Shown here in pieces: positions 10,373 to 23,450 of a stretch of DNA of 64,000 bases. Source of the stretch: Cichorium intybus (Eukaryota; Streptophyta; Magnoliopsida; Asterales; Asteraceae); the NCBI GenBank assembly GCA_023525715.1, contig JAKNSD010000077.1, positions 248,001 to 312,000 on the forward strand, in the 5' to 3' direction. Each line of letters begins with the position of its first letter. The stretch's first letter is position 1. The notes beneath the pieces are model-generated. The model searched no databases. It had not been told where the DNA came from and worked only from the letters and a program-made list of their open reading frames with translations. The translations under genes and the position numbers were made by a program.

Positions 10373-11880
10373 ACTAACCCTGATAATTGTTCTTCCTTTG
10401 GTTGTTGAAATTCTGTGGACCCTGGTTGTATGGTCTATAAGGTCGTCCATTATTGTATTGACCTCGACCCTGACCATAAACCTGATTTGGCTCCTGAGTC
10501 CTTTGCCCTCCTTGGCCTCCTTGTTGCTGAGTCTGAGGTCCGTTCTGTAAAGTGGAGATAAGCCTATCAAACTTTTTGTTTAGTTCACTTATTTCCTTCT
10601 TAACATCCTTCCTCCAATCTGCATCAGCTCCTACTGTGCAGCTGTGCTCACTATCTTCCTAGTAGAGAAATTTTCCTTAGACCCATTACTTAGCTGCTCC
10701 AAAAATTGCCAAGCCTCATCAGGATCCTGCATCATGATGGTGCCACTGGAAGATGCGTTGATCATTGCCTGATTTGTCTCACTTGCTCCTTCGATGAAAA
10801 GCTTAACCAACTGCCACTTCGGAATATCGTGATGAGGACACGACCTCATCAACTCCTTCAGACGATCCCAAGCTTCGTGAAATGCCTCTCCAGGCTTCTA
10901 TTGAAAATCCTGAATAGCCCTTCTAATCTCTGTCGTCTTACTTGCCGGATAGAACTCTTGCAAGAATTTAGCCTTCAGTTGATCCTATATGGTGATACTA
11001 TTGGACTGAAGAGACGTGAACCAATACTTGGCCTTGTCTTTTAAAGTAAACGGGAACAACCTTAATCTAAAGATATTCTTATTCGTGTTCCTATGGGTAT
11101 TGGCATTTGTTATTGCTATGAACTCATACAAATGATTGTATGGATCATCCTGTTTATAACCCCTAAATTCAGGCAATATTCCTAAAAGCTGCGATCTAAT
11201 CTCTACCTGAGCGTCCCCGACCTCGGTTTCTAGGGGTATTGGCATTTGTTATTGAGGTTGTTGTTGTTGTTGTGGTGCTCTTCGTGGAGGTCCCCGACCT
11301 CGGTTCCATGTTTGCTGTGGAACCCATCCTTCTTCCTCATCCTCGTATCCATGCTCAATCTCCTGATATTGGTATTGCTGCGTTTGAGGTTGTTGTGGTG
11401 GCACATCCTGGGTTGGTTGTGGTAAGGTTGAAAAGCTGGTTGTGGTTTAAAGGTTGTAGGTTGGTAAGGTGATTGTAATGGTTGTGATTGTTGTGGTTGG
11501 GAAATGGTGGTATGCTGCCTAGATACTGGGGTGCCAACGGGTCGAGGTCCCCAAGCCCTAGCAGATGAAAAAGGGTTTGTAGATTGTGGTTGAAATGGTG
11601 GAACTGAAGGCAGAGTGCATGATGGTATTGATACGGGGGCTGAAACCGCACCACCAGTAGCACTCGTGCTCCCAAACTGAAATTCTGAAACTGGGGGTTT
11701 AAATGACATCCCCCCTGTTACCTCCCCCAAAGGATCCTGGGTAACATCCTCTAAACTACTACTAACATTACTAAAACTCATTGTATCTAAACGCCTATGT
11801 GTACGGTTCTTGGACGCGGTTCGTTCAATCTCCGAGTCAAAATGCAAGGGTGATAACTGCCCACCCCGACGGGTACGCAT
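10373..11880 (-). pseudogene. Athila-type gag (degenerate)
   Basis: Three minus-strand frames cover one Gag. The N-terminal part (11880-11230) starts MRTRRGGQLSP and is proline/glutamine-rich. The capsid-like core (11245-10985) includes FRLRLFPFTLKDKAKYWF, a hallmark of the plant retrotransposon gag domain (PF03732). The next part (about 10984-10631) includes KWQLVKLFIEGA and DEAWQFLEQLS. A glutamine/asparagine-rich tail follows. Stops and shifts near 11235, 10985, 10903 and 10631 disable it. Gag would package element RNA in the cytoplasm. Confidence 0.85.
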
Positions 11881-12001
11881 ACACTAGTGCAAGACACCCG
11901 CCAAAACCAAGAAGAAATTACTAGCCAACTAAAAATATCAATACTAGAAACAAAAATCAGAAACAAAAGTCCTACAGATCGCCTACTCTCAAGCTCACAA
12001 C

Positions 12002-12019
12002 TCCCCAGCAACGGCGCCA
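12002..12019 (-). promoter_or_regulatory. Primer-binding site, tRNA-Asp type
   Basis: On the minus strand it reads TGGCGCCGTTGCTGGGGA, complementary to the 3' end of plant tRNA-Asp apart from one position. It lies 5 bases inside the LTR end at 12025, as expected for a minus-strand primer site. Confidence 0.85.
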
Positions 12020-12024
12020 AAATT

Positions 12025-14265
12025 TGACATGCCTAGGTCGTCGTGCGGTCAAAAATAGTAAAATAACCTAACACACACTAGTATAGTGGTAGTTAGGGTC
12101 AATCCACAGGAGTTTCGTGGTCAAGGTATGCAACAGATTACCAATTGTAGTGTCACTCTACAACCAAATGATCTAGTTTCCGACTTTTACCAAAAAACAA
12201 TCCCAAAATCACAAAATCCCACAAATCCAAAACTAACTCTAACATTAACCAAACCAATTCAAAATCTAAACCAAAAATGTTTACTGAACTCAGAAAGTAT
12301 AACCTAAATTCAGAAACACAAGATCAAACCAATCAAACATCAAATTCATCCAAAAACATTTCAAGCATAAAAACCATAAAAAGAGCAATTAACAATAACC
12401 GAATGATTAACTATTAAAAAACTCAGATCCATACTTGTTCAAAACAGAAAACATAAACTTTCAGAAACTAAAAACTAATGCCAATGGTTGTCACACCCAA
12501 TAACACTAGCCAAAGCTACCAAAAACTACTAAACTACTAAACTACTTGGAAATTAAAAGAGAGAAACATAAATACCAATTATGGTCGACTGAAAACTGAA
12601 ACTCGGAGTCAAAGAAGCCTTGGGGGTCGTTCCTATGACAGGTCTTTGCTGCTGATTTCGACCTATAACCCTCTATTTATAGTTTTGAAAAATAAAAGAC
12701 CGCGCCACGCACACTTAGGTGTTGTTTGTTTTTGAAGAGGTAAAAGGTCTGCAGTCTGCGGACCATATCTGCAGACATCTGTAGCTGAAGAGGTGGACCA
12801 AATGTCTGCAGTCTGCAAAAAGAAGATTGTTTGTTTTTTAAAAGTCTGCAAACTGTAAAATAAACTGAAATTTAAATAAACTGATTTTTTAAACATAAGA
12901 GTTTTAGAACATCGAAATATAAATCATACAACCACATTAATAATTTTTTTGAAAGTATTCAAAGATACACCTTCTAATAGTTGGGACCTTATTTCTGCAA
13001 CATATCTTTAACTTGAAAAATCATTTTGAATAAAACTACACCTTCTAAAAATGAACTAAAATGAAAGGTGTTAGAGCAACATAGTTGCACGTATCATTTA
13101 AAAACAATTTTTTTATATAAAGAAGAAAATGAATTATGAAATGACATTGTATAAATAAACATTTTCTAGAATAAACTATTTTCAACCAATATATCATGGT
13201 TGTTTTACAGATTAAGTTTTATAAATAATTTAGATATCTTATTATTGCACTTTTATATTTTTAAACTACTGAAAATATTATTTTATTAGAAGTATAGTGT
13301 TATTAGTTAGGGTACTTTTAGAACATGCTCGTTTCGATGAAAAAATATACTTGATGATTTTGTTATGTTTTTATATTCATATATGTATACAAATAAATGG
13401 AAAGTAAAAATATAACAGATAATGGTTTATATTAAAAACATATTTTTTTACAAAAATTTAACAAGTGTTACGATAAATTATGAGTTATAAAGATTTTAAA
13501 TATACATTATAACAAGGTTAGAATAAGCCAATTAATGTTATTCAGTTTTGGAATGAAAATATGATAAAAAAAGACCCCTCGTTAAATATTTGAAATGAAA
13601 ATATGATAAAAAAAAAAGAAGTGATAAAATGAATTTTCAAATATTATACCAAACATCCGATCTTATGGACTTAAATCCTAAATGGCAATGAATGTTTTAA
13701 TTTTTTTTCCAGATATACGGTGTTTTTTTAGGGCTCAAAGGTGAGTTTTTGTTTGAAGAGGTTAAAAGAGGCAAGTTTGTCACTTCTAGAAAAAGAGGTC
13801 CTGCAGACCTTTTAAGGTCTGCAGTCTGCGAAAAAACAAACGTTCTGCAGATTAAAAACGTCTGCGCGCGTCTGCGTAACTGCAGACAAAAGAGGTTAGA
13901 AGTGTTTTTTAGAAAAAACAAACAGCTCCTTAGATTCTGCGGCGCGCATATGAGTTTATCCCGAATTATTAACTATTAAAAAACTCAGATCCATACTTGC
14001 AGCATTTGAATCTTCTCCACCGCTTCATTGCTGACTCAGCGCGTCGCGCCCTTGCACATATCCGCGGCGCGCGTGCTAATCCGACTATTTTGTCTTTATC
14101 TTCAAAACTTCTTCCATTTTGTACACATTTAGTCCCTGTTCACATCTTTTCTTACTAAGCAAGCACTGACACAAAACGTGAGAATACCACAACATATAGG
14201 ATATAAATTCACCAAGAATAGCGCCTAACAACGACTAAAATACTTTATATTACTAGGCGTTGTCA
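12025..14265 (-). repeat. 5' LTR of the Athila-type element, expanded by an inserted DNA transposon
   Basis: On the minus strand it starts TGACAACGCCTAGTAATAT (from 14265) and ends ATGTCA (12025). Total length is 2241 bp, but 1215 bp of this is the element at 12718-13929 plus its duplication, leaving about 1026 bp, close to the 1.1-kb sister LTRs. The TATA box is at 12674-12681 (TATTTATA on the plus strand). GC-rich motifs such as GCGGCGCGC lie upstream of it (about 13938-14073). Confidence 0.8.
12718..13929. mobile_element. PIF/Harbinger-like non-autonomous DNA transposon
   Basis: The ends are imperfect terminal inverted repeats: GGTGTTGTTTGTTTTT on the left, and on the right (reverse complement) GGAGCTGTTTGTTTTTT. 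Both ends are flanked by TTA (12715-12717 and 13930-13932), the 3-bp target preferred by PIF/Harbinger. Removing the element and one TTA restores the LTR. About 100-150 bp at each end is dense in GTCTGCAG/CTGCAGAC words, which look like subterminal transposase-binding repeats. The 1.2-kb middle is AT-rich with no supported gene, so movement would depend on a transposase supplied elsewhere. Confidence 0.8.
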
Positions 14266-14871
<606 letters not shown>

Positions 14872-16318
14872 TGTAACGCCCGGTTTTTCAGCCTGGAATT
14901 TACAAGATAATATCACCAGGGATCGTCCCATGATCCAAGCCAAGCGTTACCTATCCTGCAAAACCACATAAAATAAAGGGGTAAGCTATAAAGCTTAGTG
15001 AGTAATCTAATCACAGTATGACCTATATGGTCACACATGTTACAGGATCACCATTCCTATCCGACTCGTACTTCACACTGTAAACTACCGTATTACCCGA
15101 CGTCACTCGCTATACAGTATCATCCACTGATACTCACTATTAGACTGTCCCACACAGTCTTTTCTTACATCGTCACGACTCATCTCTTTAACTACTGTCA
15201 CCTCTTTTTATTTATTATTTGGTATTAGTTTCAACGAATACTTATACCGTCTCACGGTATACCCACTCACTTAACGGCTTTCTCATACAGGTATGGTCAT
15301 AGTACATCTATGATTACCTCGTGTTTTATTATTATATGGTAAATCTTGCAGTTCCCTGACATGCATTATATACCTTTACTTAATCACTCTGCTCAGTATC
15401 ATCTTGTGATACTTTTAGATTTATAATTTCAACTTACCCTCACGACAACACACCTGTTTCCCACATAAGTATTATTATAATACTTTACAGCTTTATATTT
15501 CCTTCAATAATTCCAATACGGCACTCCATGATTTATCAAGTAAAGAACGGTCAGGTAGAAGATTAGTTGGGGTGACAGGATCCTTTCAGCATTTTAGCCT
15601 TTCGGAAAATCCAACAACCAGATCCCACGTAATCGGCCTAGTCACCGTCCTTGTAAGTAATTCAATCGGCATTACCCTTGGAATTATGAATTATTGGAAA
15701 TAAGTCTATTACACCCTTTGTATTTTATAGTTTAATACATATAAACTATTAGGGAGATATGGTAGCGATTACTCACCTGAGATTGACGTTTTCTCGGAGT
15801 CCTGTCGCATTTCCCATTCTGAACCGCTGACAGTTCCCGAGCACCTCGTTGCTAGCTACCGCTCGTTTCTCACCTCCCATCATCTTCCCTCAACATATTT
15901 TCCTTACCAGAACACTCCTCTATATCTTATATGTGTTTGGTGTGTGTTCTGCCTCAAAATGAGGCTTAGGCCTCGTATTTATAGGCCTCCTGGACCTCCT
16001 TCGCGTCGCGACAAGCTTACGCTCGCGTCGCGATGACACACGTGAATGATTGCCTGAATGATCGCGCAAATCACGGAGCTGCCGACAGTCCGTCGCGTCG
16101 CGACCACCACACCTGTAGCGTCGCGACCTGTAAATTTTATAGATTATACTAGACTCAATTTGCAAACTTTGTGCACTGGTTTGAGGTCCAACCGATTTTT
16201 GTAGAATTAATTATGATTTTTCTAAGATCGGCATACAATGCTGATTTTTATATGAAATTGTAACTAATGTTTTTTTTTATTTTTGATCTGAAACATTATC
16301 CGGAACACGGGTGTTACA
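14872..16318 (-). repeat. Solo LTR of a second Ty3/gypsy-type family (1447 bp)
   Basis: The ends are TGTAACGCCC and GGGTGTTACA, an inverted pair, flanked on both sides by exactly TGAAT (14867-14871 and 16319-16323), a perfect 5-bp target-site duplication. No PBS, PPT or internal region adjoins it, so it is a solo LTR. A TATA box on the minus strand (TATTTATA, 15976-15983) is preceded, in that orientation, by four copies of GCGTCGCG (16003, 16025, 16094, 16118), which suggests minus as the sense strand. No sequence match to the Athila-type LTRs was seen. Confidence 0.85.
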
Positions 16319-16323
16319 TGAAT

Positions 16324-16836
16324 TTTGTATATATTTTTTTTGTAATATGTATCTTTTTAGGGGATTTGGGATGTGCGAGCAATTACATGAAAATAACTTG
16401 AACATCCTTTTGATCAATGTAAATATTATTATATCGAAGGGCATTATCAGAGAATGGGTGTTAGTTTTATTGGATTGTTTCTATTCTAAGGGAATATTCA
16501 TCTATGTTTGAGGTTGTTTATTAATTAATTGTCTTATTTTTTGAGAAGGATATGTCTATATGGATGTGTGTATGCATTTTGATGTTTGATGATGCGAAAG
16601 TTTATTGGAATATTTTTTTTGCGAAAAATGGATAGGAAGATGAAGAGCTATGCATTCAAAATAAGAGATATTGCAAAAGATGCAATCAGTTTGGTGATCA
16701 TGATAGCAGAAACCGTCGGTTTAGATATTTTGGTATATAGGAGTGTTGTTAGTTTTTTTGTAAAAAAGGATTTGTAATCTACAAATGTTTCTTCGGTAAA
16801 TTTAAAAGTTTTAAGAAAACATGTTTGGGTATCACA
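16324..16836. other. Unassigned spacer
   Basis: AT-rich sequence between the solo LTR and the next LTR. Short open frames occur on the plus strand (16311-16511 and 16586-16777) but show no recognisable domain. I see nothing else supported here. Confidence 0.4.
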
Positions 16837-19800
16837 TGTGACGACCCAGATTTTACAGTAAATTTAAAAGTTTTAAGAAAACATTTTCATTAATAACCAA
16901 CACATTTTTCATTTATAAAACCTCAAAATGAAAACATTATTTAAATCATATACAATATTCAAAACTAAACATCTTTCGTTCATCCAAAATCATTTAATAT
17001 CAAAACAGTTCCACCGACAGTGGCAGTCAAAACTAGGTAAGTCAATCCAAACATAATCCCAAAAAGAAGCTGGACCAGTGTGTATACGTTACGCCTTGCC
17101 ATCACCCACACCTGAAGAACTTGAAACAATAATTTTATAGGGAAATGAGTACACACAAAGCTTAGTGAATTCAACACATACATGGCATATCCATCACACA
17201 TGCTCTACCCCTATCATAGGCACACAACACACCTAGACACACAACACAACTACAAGGCACAATATAACCACATCACACAACTGATCATGGCACCCAGCTA
17301 GATCATGGTCTGCATCACAATCATGGCACCAAACTCATCATGGTACCCCGCTCCATGATGGCACCCAGCTTAATGATTGCACCCAACACACTCAAAGAAC
17401 ACAACATATATCATGCCACCTAGCTCAATCATGAAACCTCGCTCCATGATGGCACTCAGCTCAATGATGTCACTCATTACATTTACACGCCTACTAGGAA
17501 TCCATATGGCCTGTTATTACCCACATGCATCCTGAACAACACACACGAGCTACAGTAAAGAATGCACAACTTCCATATAGTGTAGTGATGAACTTACCTT
17601 GAAGCAGCAAATGAAGAAATCCACACAGCGACTCTACAAATCCCACCGAGCACCTTATACACCTAAAAGGTATAATAGGTTACTACCAAGTATATTAACT
17701 AGCTTTGCTATAAATAGATACTTATAGTGTTACTTACTTGTTGTTAGGTAATAATTGAGCTTTTAGCCTCACCTGTGGAATCAGATAATTCCCCATTTAG
17801 CTCACCCTAATCCTAACCATTTTAGGATATTATTGTATAGTCATTTAGTTCATAATTTAATGTTTTCAAACATGCAAGGAACATCCTCAAATTACTTTCC
17901 TTTTAGTCTCCATGAATTCACCAAGATCGAGTATCCAAAACTGTACAGACCCGAACCAGGTTTCGAAGATTGCCACTATCAACCTAGTAAGGGTCATTCA
18001 TAAAGTCATGTAAAAATCAACTACAAACTAGAACATTATATAAAACCATAGGCTCTAGCCTCAAGTCATTTTAACATTGCAAGAGGTCAGAATAAAATCC
18101 ATAATTAGACTCAACAAAAAGGACACTAAGTTGGACCAGACTACAAATAATCAACCCAAGCTACTAATGGGCTAAGCATTTGGGCTATGAAATTTGGTGT
18201 GGGCTAACTAGAAAATTATCCTGAGCTAGGGCCACTAGTCTCACCCCTAGATGAGTTTCATACAATTTATGGGGAATTTTTATATACAAAAGACCAAATT
18301 TGAAACAACTTGGACATGTCAGTAGAAATGAGCAATTCCACATGACTTAGGATCTGAAATAGCTTAGACCATTTTAATAGAACAAACTAGACTCAATTAG
18401 CATTCCCAGGATTTATAGCTAACACAAAAGGACACTCACAAGAATTTATATGATTTTCAAAAGATGATCCTAAAGACAGTAGATTTACATAGTTCACATG
18501 AAATAACATTAGGGTTAGGGTTTTCAACCCTAACCCATTAAGACCCTTATTAAGACCATAAAAGGTCTGAGACATCTTCAAAACAATACTACAGACCTGA
18601 AGGATTGGGACATTCTTCACACCGTCACAAGCACACCGATAAACACACACACATATACACACCATGGCTAAGAACAACAAGAAGAAAGGAGACTTGTTTA
18701 CCTTGCTACACCTCACGAGCTTCACAAATCTCTCATACTTGATCTCTTGGCTGCGACGATCACACACGTAAACTTGTGTTTTCCCCCACACATTCACGGC
18801 GACGCAGTTATCGCGGTAGCAATTCAAATAGCAATCACTGTCGCTATTTCAAATTGCGATTTTTGCAGTGGTATAGCGCTGATATAGAGATTTTTATATT
18901 ATGTGGAATTTATATTACATAGAACTTTTATAATAGAATATTAGTATTTCTAATACAAAAAATATGAAATAAGAATATGAAAGAACATTCTAGTTTAAGA
19001 AAACAAAAATTCATTCAAGTTTGAACAACATTCAATACTCATGATAGTAGATGTTATCCAATAAATCAAAAACTGAAATGTAATCTGATATAATTTACAA
19101 TTTGAAATAACTTTCTTTCAAGCATATCATCAAACACTTTATATGTGTATACTTGTTAGGAACTTACAAAGCAAGTTCCAATTCAAATATTGAACCAATT
19201 TACAACCAAAGAATACAATGGAGACCTACAATCGTTAATCGGACTTGGTCCACTCCTGGAATTGGTTCCTACATCGGCTTCACACAAAGATACAAGGGGA
19301 GTACACTAGTTATAAATAGTTGTTATTGGTGTTACAACAAAATCACCCCTTTAACCTCTTAGGAGTTGGTTCACTCTTCGCCTTACTTGGTTAAATCAAA
19401 ATTTAAAAAATTTTACTTGCTAAAACAAAATAGCGGGTTAAAATTGCAATAACGACCAACAAAATCGCGCAAAATTGCGGTAAATAACGCCGCTATTAAC
19501 GGTACCACTATTTTATTTCGCTAAATGAAATATTATCGCTGTGAAGGGCGCTATACGCTATAGCGATGCTATAGTGCGCTATTGACTGCTTAGATTCACG
19601 GTAGTAACTAGAGAAAATGAGAGAAGGATAGAGTTCATGGCTAGGTTCCAGTCCATCACACACACTAGCTTCCAGCCGGTCACGACTCAGGGCAAAAACA
19701 CTTCCTACAGCACCACCCCTCACTCAGCCGCATGTAAAGGTTAAAAGAGTGATATACTCAACTGCACGCTAAGCATGTACATATATCTACTCGGCCGCAC

Positions 19801-20354
19801 ACAATACGAAGTTGGATTCACTCGGCCACATACATTGGGTTTGCTATAGATTCACCCGGTCGAACACAATGTAGAGGCATGGATTCACTCGGTCGAACAT
19901 AGTGTAGATACAAGTTCACATAAGCAACGGAACCTCACGGATAGAAGGACGTCGACGAGAGTTTTGTCGAGCTCTTGGGTTGTTGGTATGCTACGATAGT
20001 TGGCTGCTAGGTGTTTTGGCAAGTCGAGACATGCCAAAAAATTACTCGGTCGCACACCTTCAATCACAGGCCCCACACACTAATTCAAGGTGTTCATGCA
20101 AGATATCTATAATGACACATTAGTCCTTCTTGATTGGCAAACTAACATATTTAACCCTTAAGACTTATAACCTTAAGTAAATAAGTTCAGTAATTGGCAA
20201 CTTAGGTCCTTGCACATAATTTGGAATTTAATTTTACTATTATTATTAATATCGTAATTATTATTATATGTATACATATTATTATTATTATTATTATTAT
20301 TATTTAAGATAATAAACTCACGACTACGAACGTATCGGAAAATGGGGCGTTACA
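16837..20354 (-). repeat. 3' LTR of the LARD-like element (with insertion)
   Basis: The plus-strand ends are TGTGACGACCC and GGGGCGTTACA. The part at 17280-17480 is a loose array of CATGGCACCCAGCT / ATGATGGCACCCAGCT words that recurs in the other LTR at about 23915-24110. It contains a probable inserted MITE (about 18815-19595) and an ATT trinucleotide run (20278-20305). No coding sequence is supported in it. Confidence 0.7.
18815..19595. mobile_element. Possible hAT-like MITE inside the LTR
   Basis: Both ends are enriched in short words built on GCTATAGCG / ATAGCGC (about 18800-18880 and 19430-19590). This self-complementary style is typical of some hAT-like MITEs. No gene is seen inside. 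I could not fix exact ends or a target duplication, and the other LTR copy is truncated before this point, so absence there cannot be used as proof. Confidence 0.35.
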
Positions 20355-20364
20355 ACTCTCCCTT
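20355..20364 (-). promoter_or_regulatory. Polypurine tract of the LARD-like element
   Basis: The minus strand reads AAGGGAGAGT immediately before the 3' LTR start TGTAACGCCCC. This is the expected site of plus-strand DNA priming. Confidence 0.7.
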
Positions 20365-23300
20365 ACTTATAAGAATTTCGTCCCCGAAATTCAACTCCAG
20401 CATCTCTTGATCAAAACGCCACAAAGCCCTCAGACAACTTTTTGATCCACATGGGTTCCTCCTAATCACATCAGATAGGGTCCCCACACCTTCTCACATA
20501 CAACGTCCCATGAAAAGACATACGGATTTAACAGTCTGGCGACTGCGACGAAGACAAACTCAGCCAAAAGGGAATCAAACATCTTAACTACCCTTCCGCC
20601 AAAGTCCAAAACTCTAGTTTATGCCGCATGATACTCCACCTCCACTCTTTGACAACAGTAACCTTTTATTAGATCATTGTAGATCACAGTAATCAATGAA
20701 CTACGCCACTATATACATTGTCGTGCTCCTCCGCTCAGCACCCCGAGCCACGCATACTCTGTATGTCGAGCTATGCGTATCCACTCAGTGCATCTTGTCG
20801 GGCATCCCCACTCTATAGTACGTTGCTCAGTCCGTCGAGCCACACTACATTGCTAAGTATGTGGAGCCCAAAACATCTACAACAGCTAAAGAATTGATGG
20901 GTATTCTATTACCTTGCCATGTTGTATAAGCATGACACCCAACCCCTGATGTAACATGTAGCAAGGTATACAATCCATACAAGTGCTATTGCTTGAAATT
21001 GTCTGACATCCCCCCAACTTTGCTACAATCAACTTGGTTGCATAATCTCACACATAATGCTAACATACCCCTCCTGGTAAACCTCTACAGACAGAATTTT
21101 GTACTTCATCCCTCTTAATAGTCAGAAGGGGGTAATTAAGGCTCATGTCCTCCTGTGACCTAAAGAAGCACCCACCAAAGATAGATACTACCCCAACACC
21201 CCTAGAATCTCACTCTTACTCGCAGCATGTCGTGACATGTCTAAACACCCTTTTGCCATTAAAGCACCTTCTTTCACCGAATATGATCAGTTCTCCCCTA
21301 CTTGGGTTCAAACTCGATCCTACTACTGATAATTTCAACAACATGCCACCTACTCCTGCAACAATGCTCCACGCTCTTTTACTTTCAATCCCAACGCGCA
21401 TCTCCATTCTTGCAATTCTAGTTATGCCAAAAGCTCAATTCCACTTCTTATAGGCGTACTCGTCGGCTTAACTGGCTCCCCCACTTAGATTGAACATACA
21501 CTTTCCTCGAAGCCTCGACAACTCCTAACTAAGCACACTTTACAATCCCCTCCCACTTCTTCAGCTCTCAGGAGAATGAAAAGTAAGCCTACCTTACCAA
21601 CCCAACAACTCACATTGAAGCCAAACACCATCTTATTACGCATGTTTGATGATGTAAAGGCATTTATATCAACCACCGTATGCTGCTCATCATCCGTTAG
21701 CCACTCTAACCGTCACTGGCACCTCCTCGGCCGTGAGCCATAAAGCTTAACCACATGCCCTCTCAGTCCCTGCCCGAAGGGTTCTTGCAACATATGACCG
21801 CTCCCTCACTTGCGTCATCTATGTATTTTTGTGTCATCTCAGACACGGTCTCTGACGTCTGCTTCAAAGCAAAAAATTCGCCGGAAATCCGCTCCATCTT
21901 TATTCGTGGCACGCACTGCCTCCGAAACCACGCCAAACTCTTCCCATGTCAAGCCTCGACCTGCCTCGCAATCATACAAGTGGTCTCAACTCCCCAACAA
22001 TCGTTCGCACCCCCAAAAAAGAATCATGGCGAAGAAAACCCTCCAGCCATCAGGGCAATTGCTAAAGAGAAATACGCCCTCGACGGTAGATATCCAGTGC
22101 AGGCTAACAATGGGGTCTGCCTTCCCTGATGACTGAAATTGTGGCAATATGTTACTCTAACACGTTCCTCAACTCCTCCCTAGTCCCGATAGACATACCC
22201 AAGATTCCTCCCTAATCGCCCGCGACACCTTTGTCGCCATCAGACCTCAAGACTCTTGGGCAATTAGGCCAGCATCCTAACCGCTCTTGCCAAACCTCAT
22301 GATCTCCATTCAATGATCAAATGTATAGAGGTTCAGCACATCACATTAGCATTTAAGTCAACTATGCTAGACCAACACACACTCGGCTCCTTAGATTCTT
22401 CGTGAACAATTCCCGACTGGAACGTATATCTTGTGCTTTCTATAGTAGGAGCTCTACTACTACCTTCCACACTTATCCATGTCTATTCCAAGACCCGTCC
22501 TGAAATACCCAATTCGATTCTCACCTATAATATTAACACATATGCCCGTACTAGCATATGTCATCACTTTTCCTAGTCTGCTAGGAATCCCACCCACCTT
22601 GCTACTCTACTATAACATAATTTCTTCCAGTGTTGACGAATCGCCTCACAGTTGTATATAGTGTGGAATCAAATAGGCATTCGAATAAAAGATTCTACCC
22701 TAAGGAAACAACCAAACAAGGAACATGCAATAAGGCAAAATCAAGCATTCTCAGACTATTCAGTTCCTACTATATACAACTTTAATGACATTCGCTAAAG
22801 AACTAATCAATACTAGCGTACACCCCTAACAGTAAGCAGCAGACAATCAAAAAAATTGAGGTATTTCTTCTAACAGGCCATCCTACACACACGCCTCTTA
22901 ACTCTTCCTACACCATTAGGAATTCCACCCCCACCCTACTACTCAATTAAGATGGAAATTCCTCTAGTGGTGACGAGTCGCCTCATAAATACACGGTCGT
23001 ATACAGCATAAGATCAAATAGACATATGAATAAATGATCCCACCCTAAGGAAACAACCAAACAAGGAACATGCAATAAGGCTAGATCGAGCATTCTAAGG
23101 CTATTCAATTCCTACTATATACAACTCTAATAGCATATACAAAGCAACTAATCAACACTAGCATACATTCCAAAAGCCATTAGCAGAAAATCATAACATC
23201 AACAATATACATTCTAGCAGTCAACCTAGCATAAATACATCATATATTCTACAAAGCTTCAATAAAAACTAAGCACTTAAACTTTTTCCCCACTGGCGTC

Positions 23301-23434
23301 GGCTGGCGGTACACAGTGCATCTTCCTTACACCGTTCATTAAACCCCTTTCCTGTAAGAATAAATTTAAAGAAAACTTTTAAGCACTTAAACTTGAGATC
23401 AGAACCCACCAAGTGAGCCTGATTCACTCAACCT
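20365..23434 (-). other. Non-coding interior of the LARD-like element
   Basis: About 3.07 kb with only short open frames and no recognisable retroelement domain on either strand. Just inside the PPT lies TAAGAATTTCGTCCCCGAAATT (20369-20390 region), a palindrome-like stretch that also occurs at the end of pol in related coding elements. A 345-bp tandem duplication lies at about 22555-23195. Confidence 0.55.
22555..23195. repeat. 345-bp tandem duplication
   Basis: TAAGGAAACAACCAAACAAG begins at 22701 and again at 23046, and the surrounding sequence (CTAGGAAT..CCACCC, GACGA.TCGCCTCA, TTCCTACTATATACAACT, ACTAATCA..ACTAGC) repeats in the same order. The copies differ by small indels and substitutions, so the duplication is not recent. 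Confidence 0.8.
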
Positions 23435-23447
23435 GGCTCTGATACCA
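23435..23447 (-). promoter_or_regulatory. Primer-binding site, initiator tRNA-Met type
   Basis: The minus strand reads TGGTATCAGAGCC three bases inside the LTR boundary at 23451. This fixes the element's orientation and the 5' LTR. Confidence 0.85.
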
Positions 23448-23450
23448 ACA

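Larger units (their letters stand above)
9179..14265 (-). mobile_element. Athila-type Ty3/gypsy element, 5' LTR and gag only
   Basis: Read on the minus strand: LTR (14265 to 12025), primer-binding site TGGCGCCGTTGCTGGGGA (12019-12002), then a decayed gag that runs to 9179, where the copia LTR cuts it off. The PBS matches the 3' end of plant tRNA-Asp with one difference, as is usual for Athila/Tat elements. The rest (pol, 3' LTR) is not in the window, probably lying left of the copia insertions. A Harbinger-like element sits in the LTR and a solo LTR of the same broad family splits the gag. Confidence 0.8.

Noticed and set aside
18393..18827. 144-residue minus-strand Cys-rich frame
   Set aside because: It lies in the LARD LTR; the Cys/Val richness comes from CA-rich sequence and no domain is recognisable.
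21145..22136. Pairs of 100-124-residue frames in the LARD interior as genes
   Set aside because: No domain, no conserved start, overlapping frames on the same strand; composition matches the flanking non-coding DNA.
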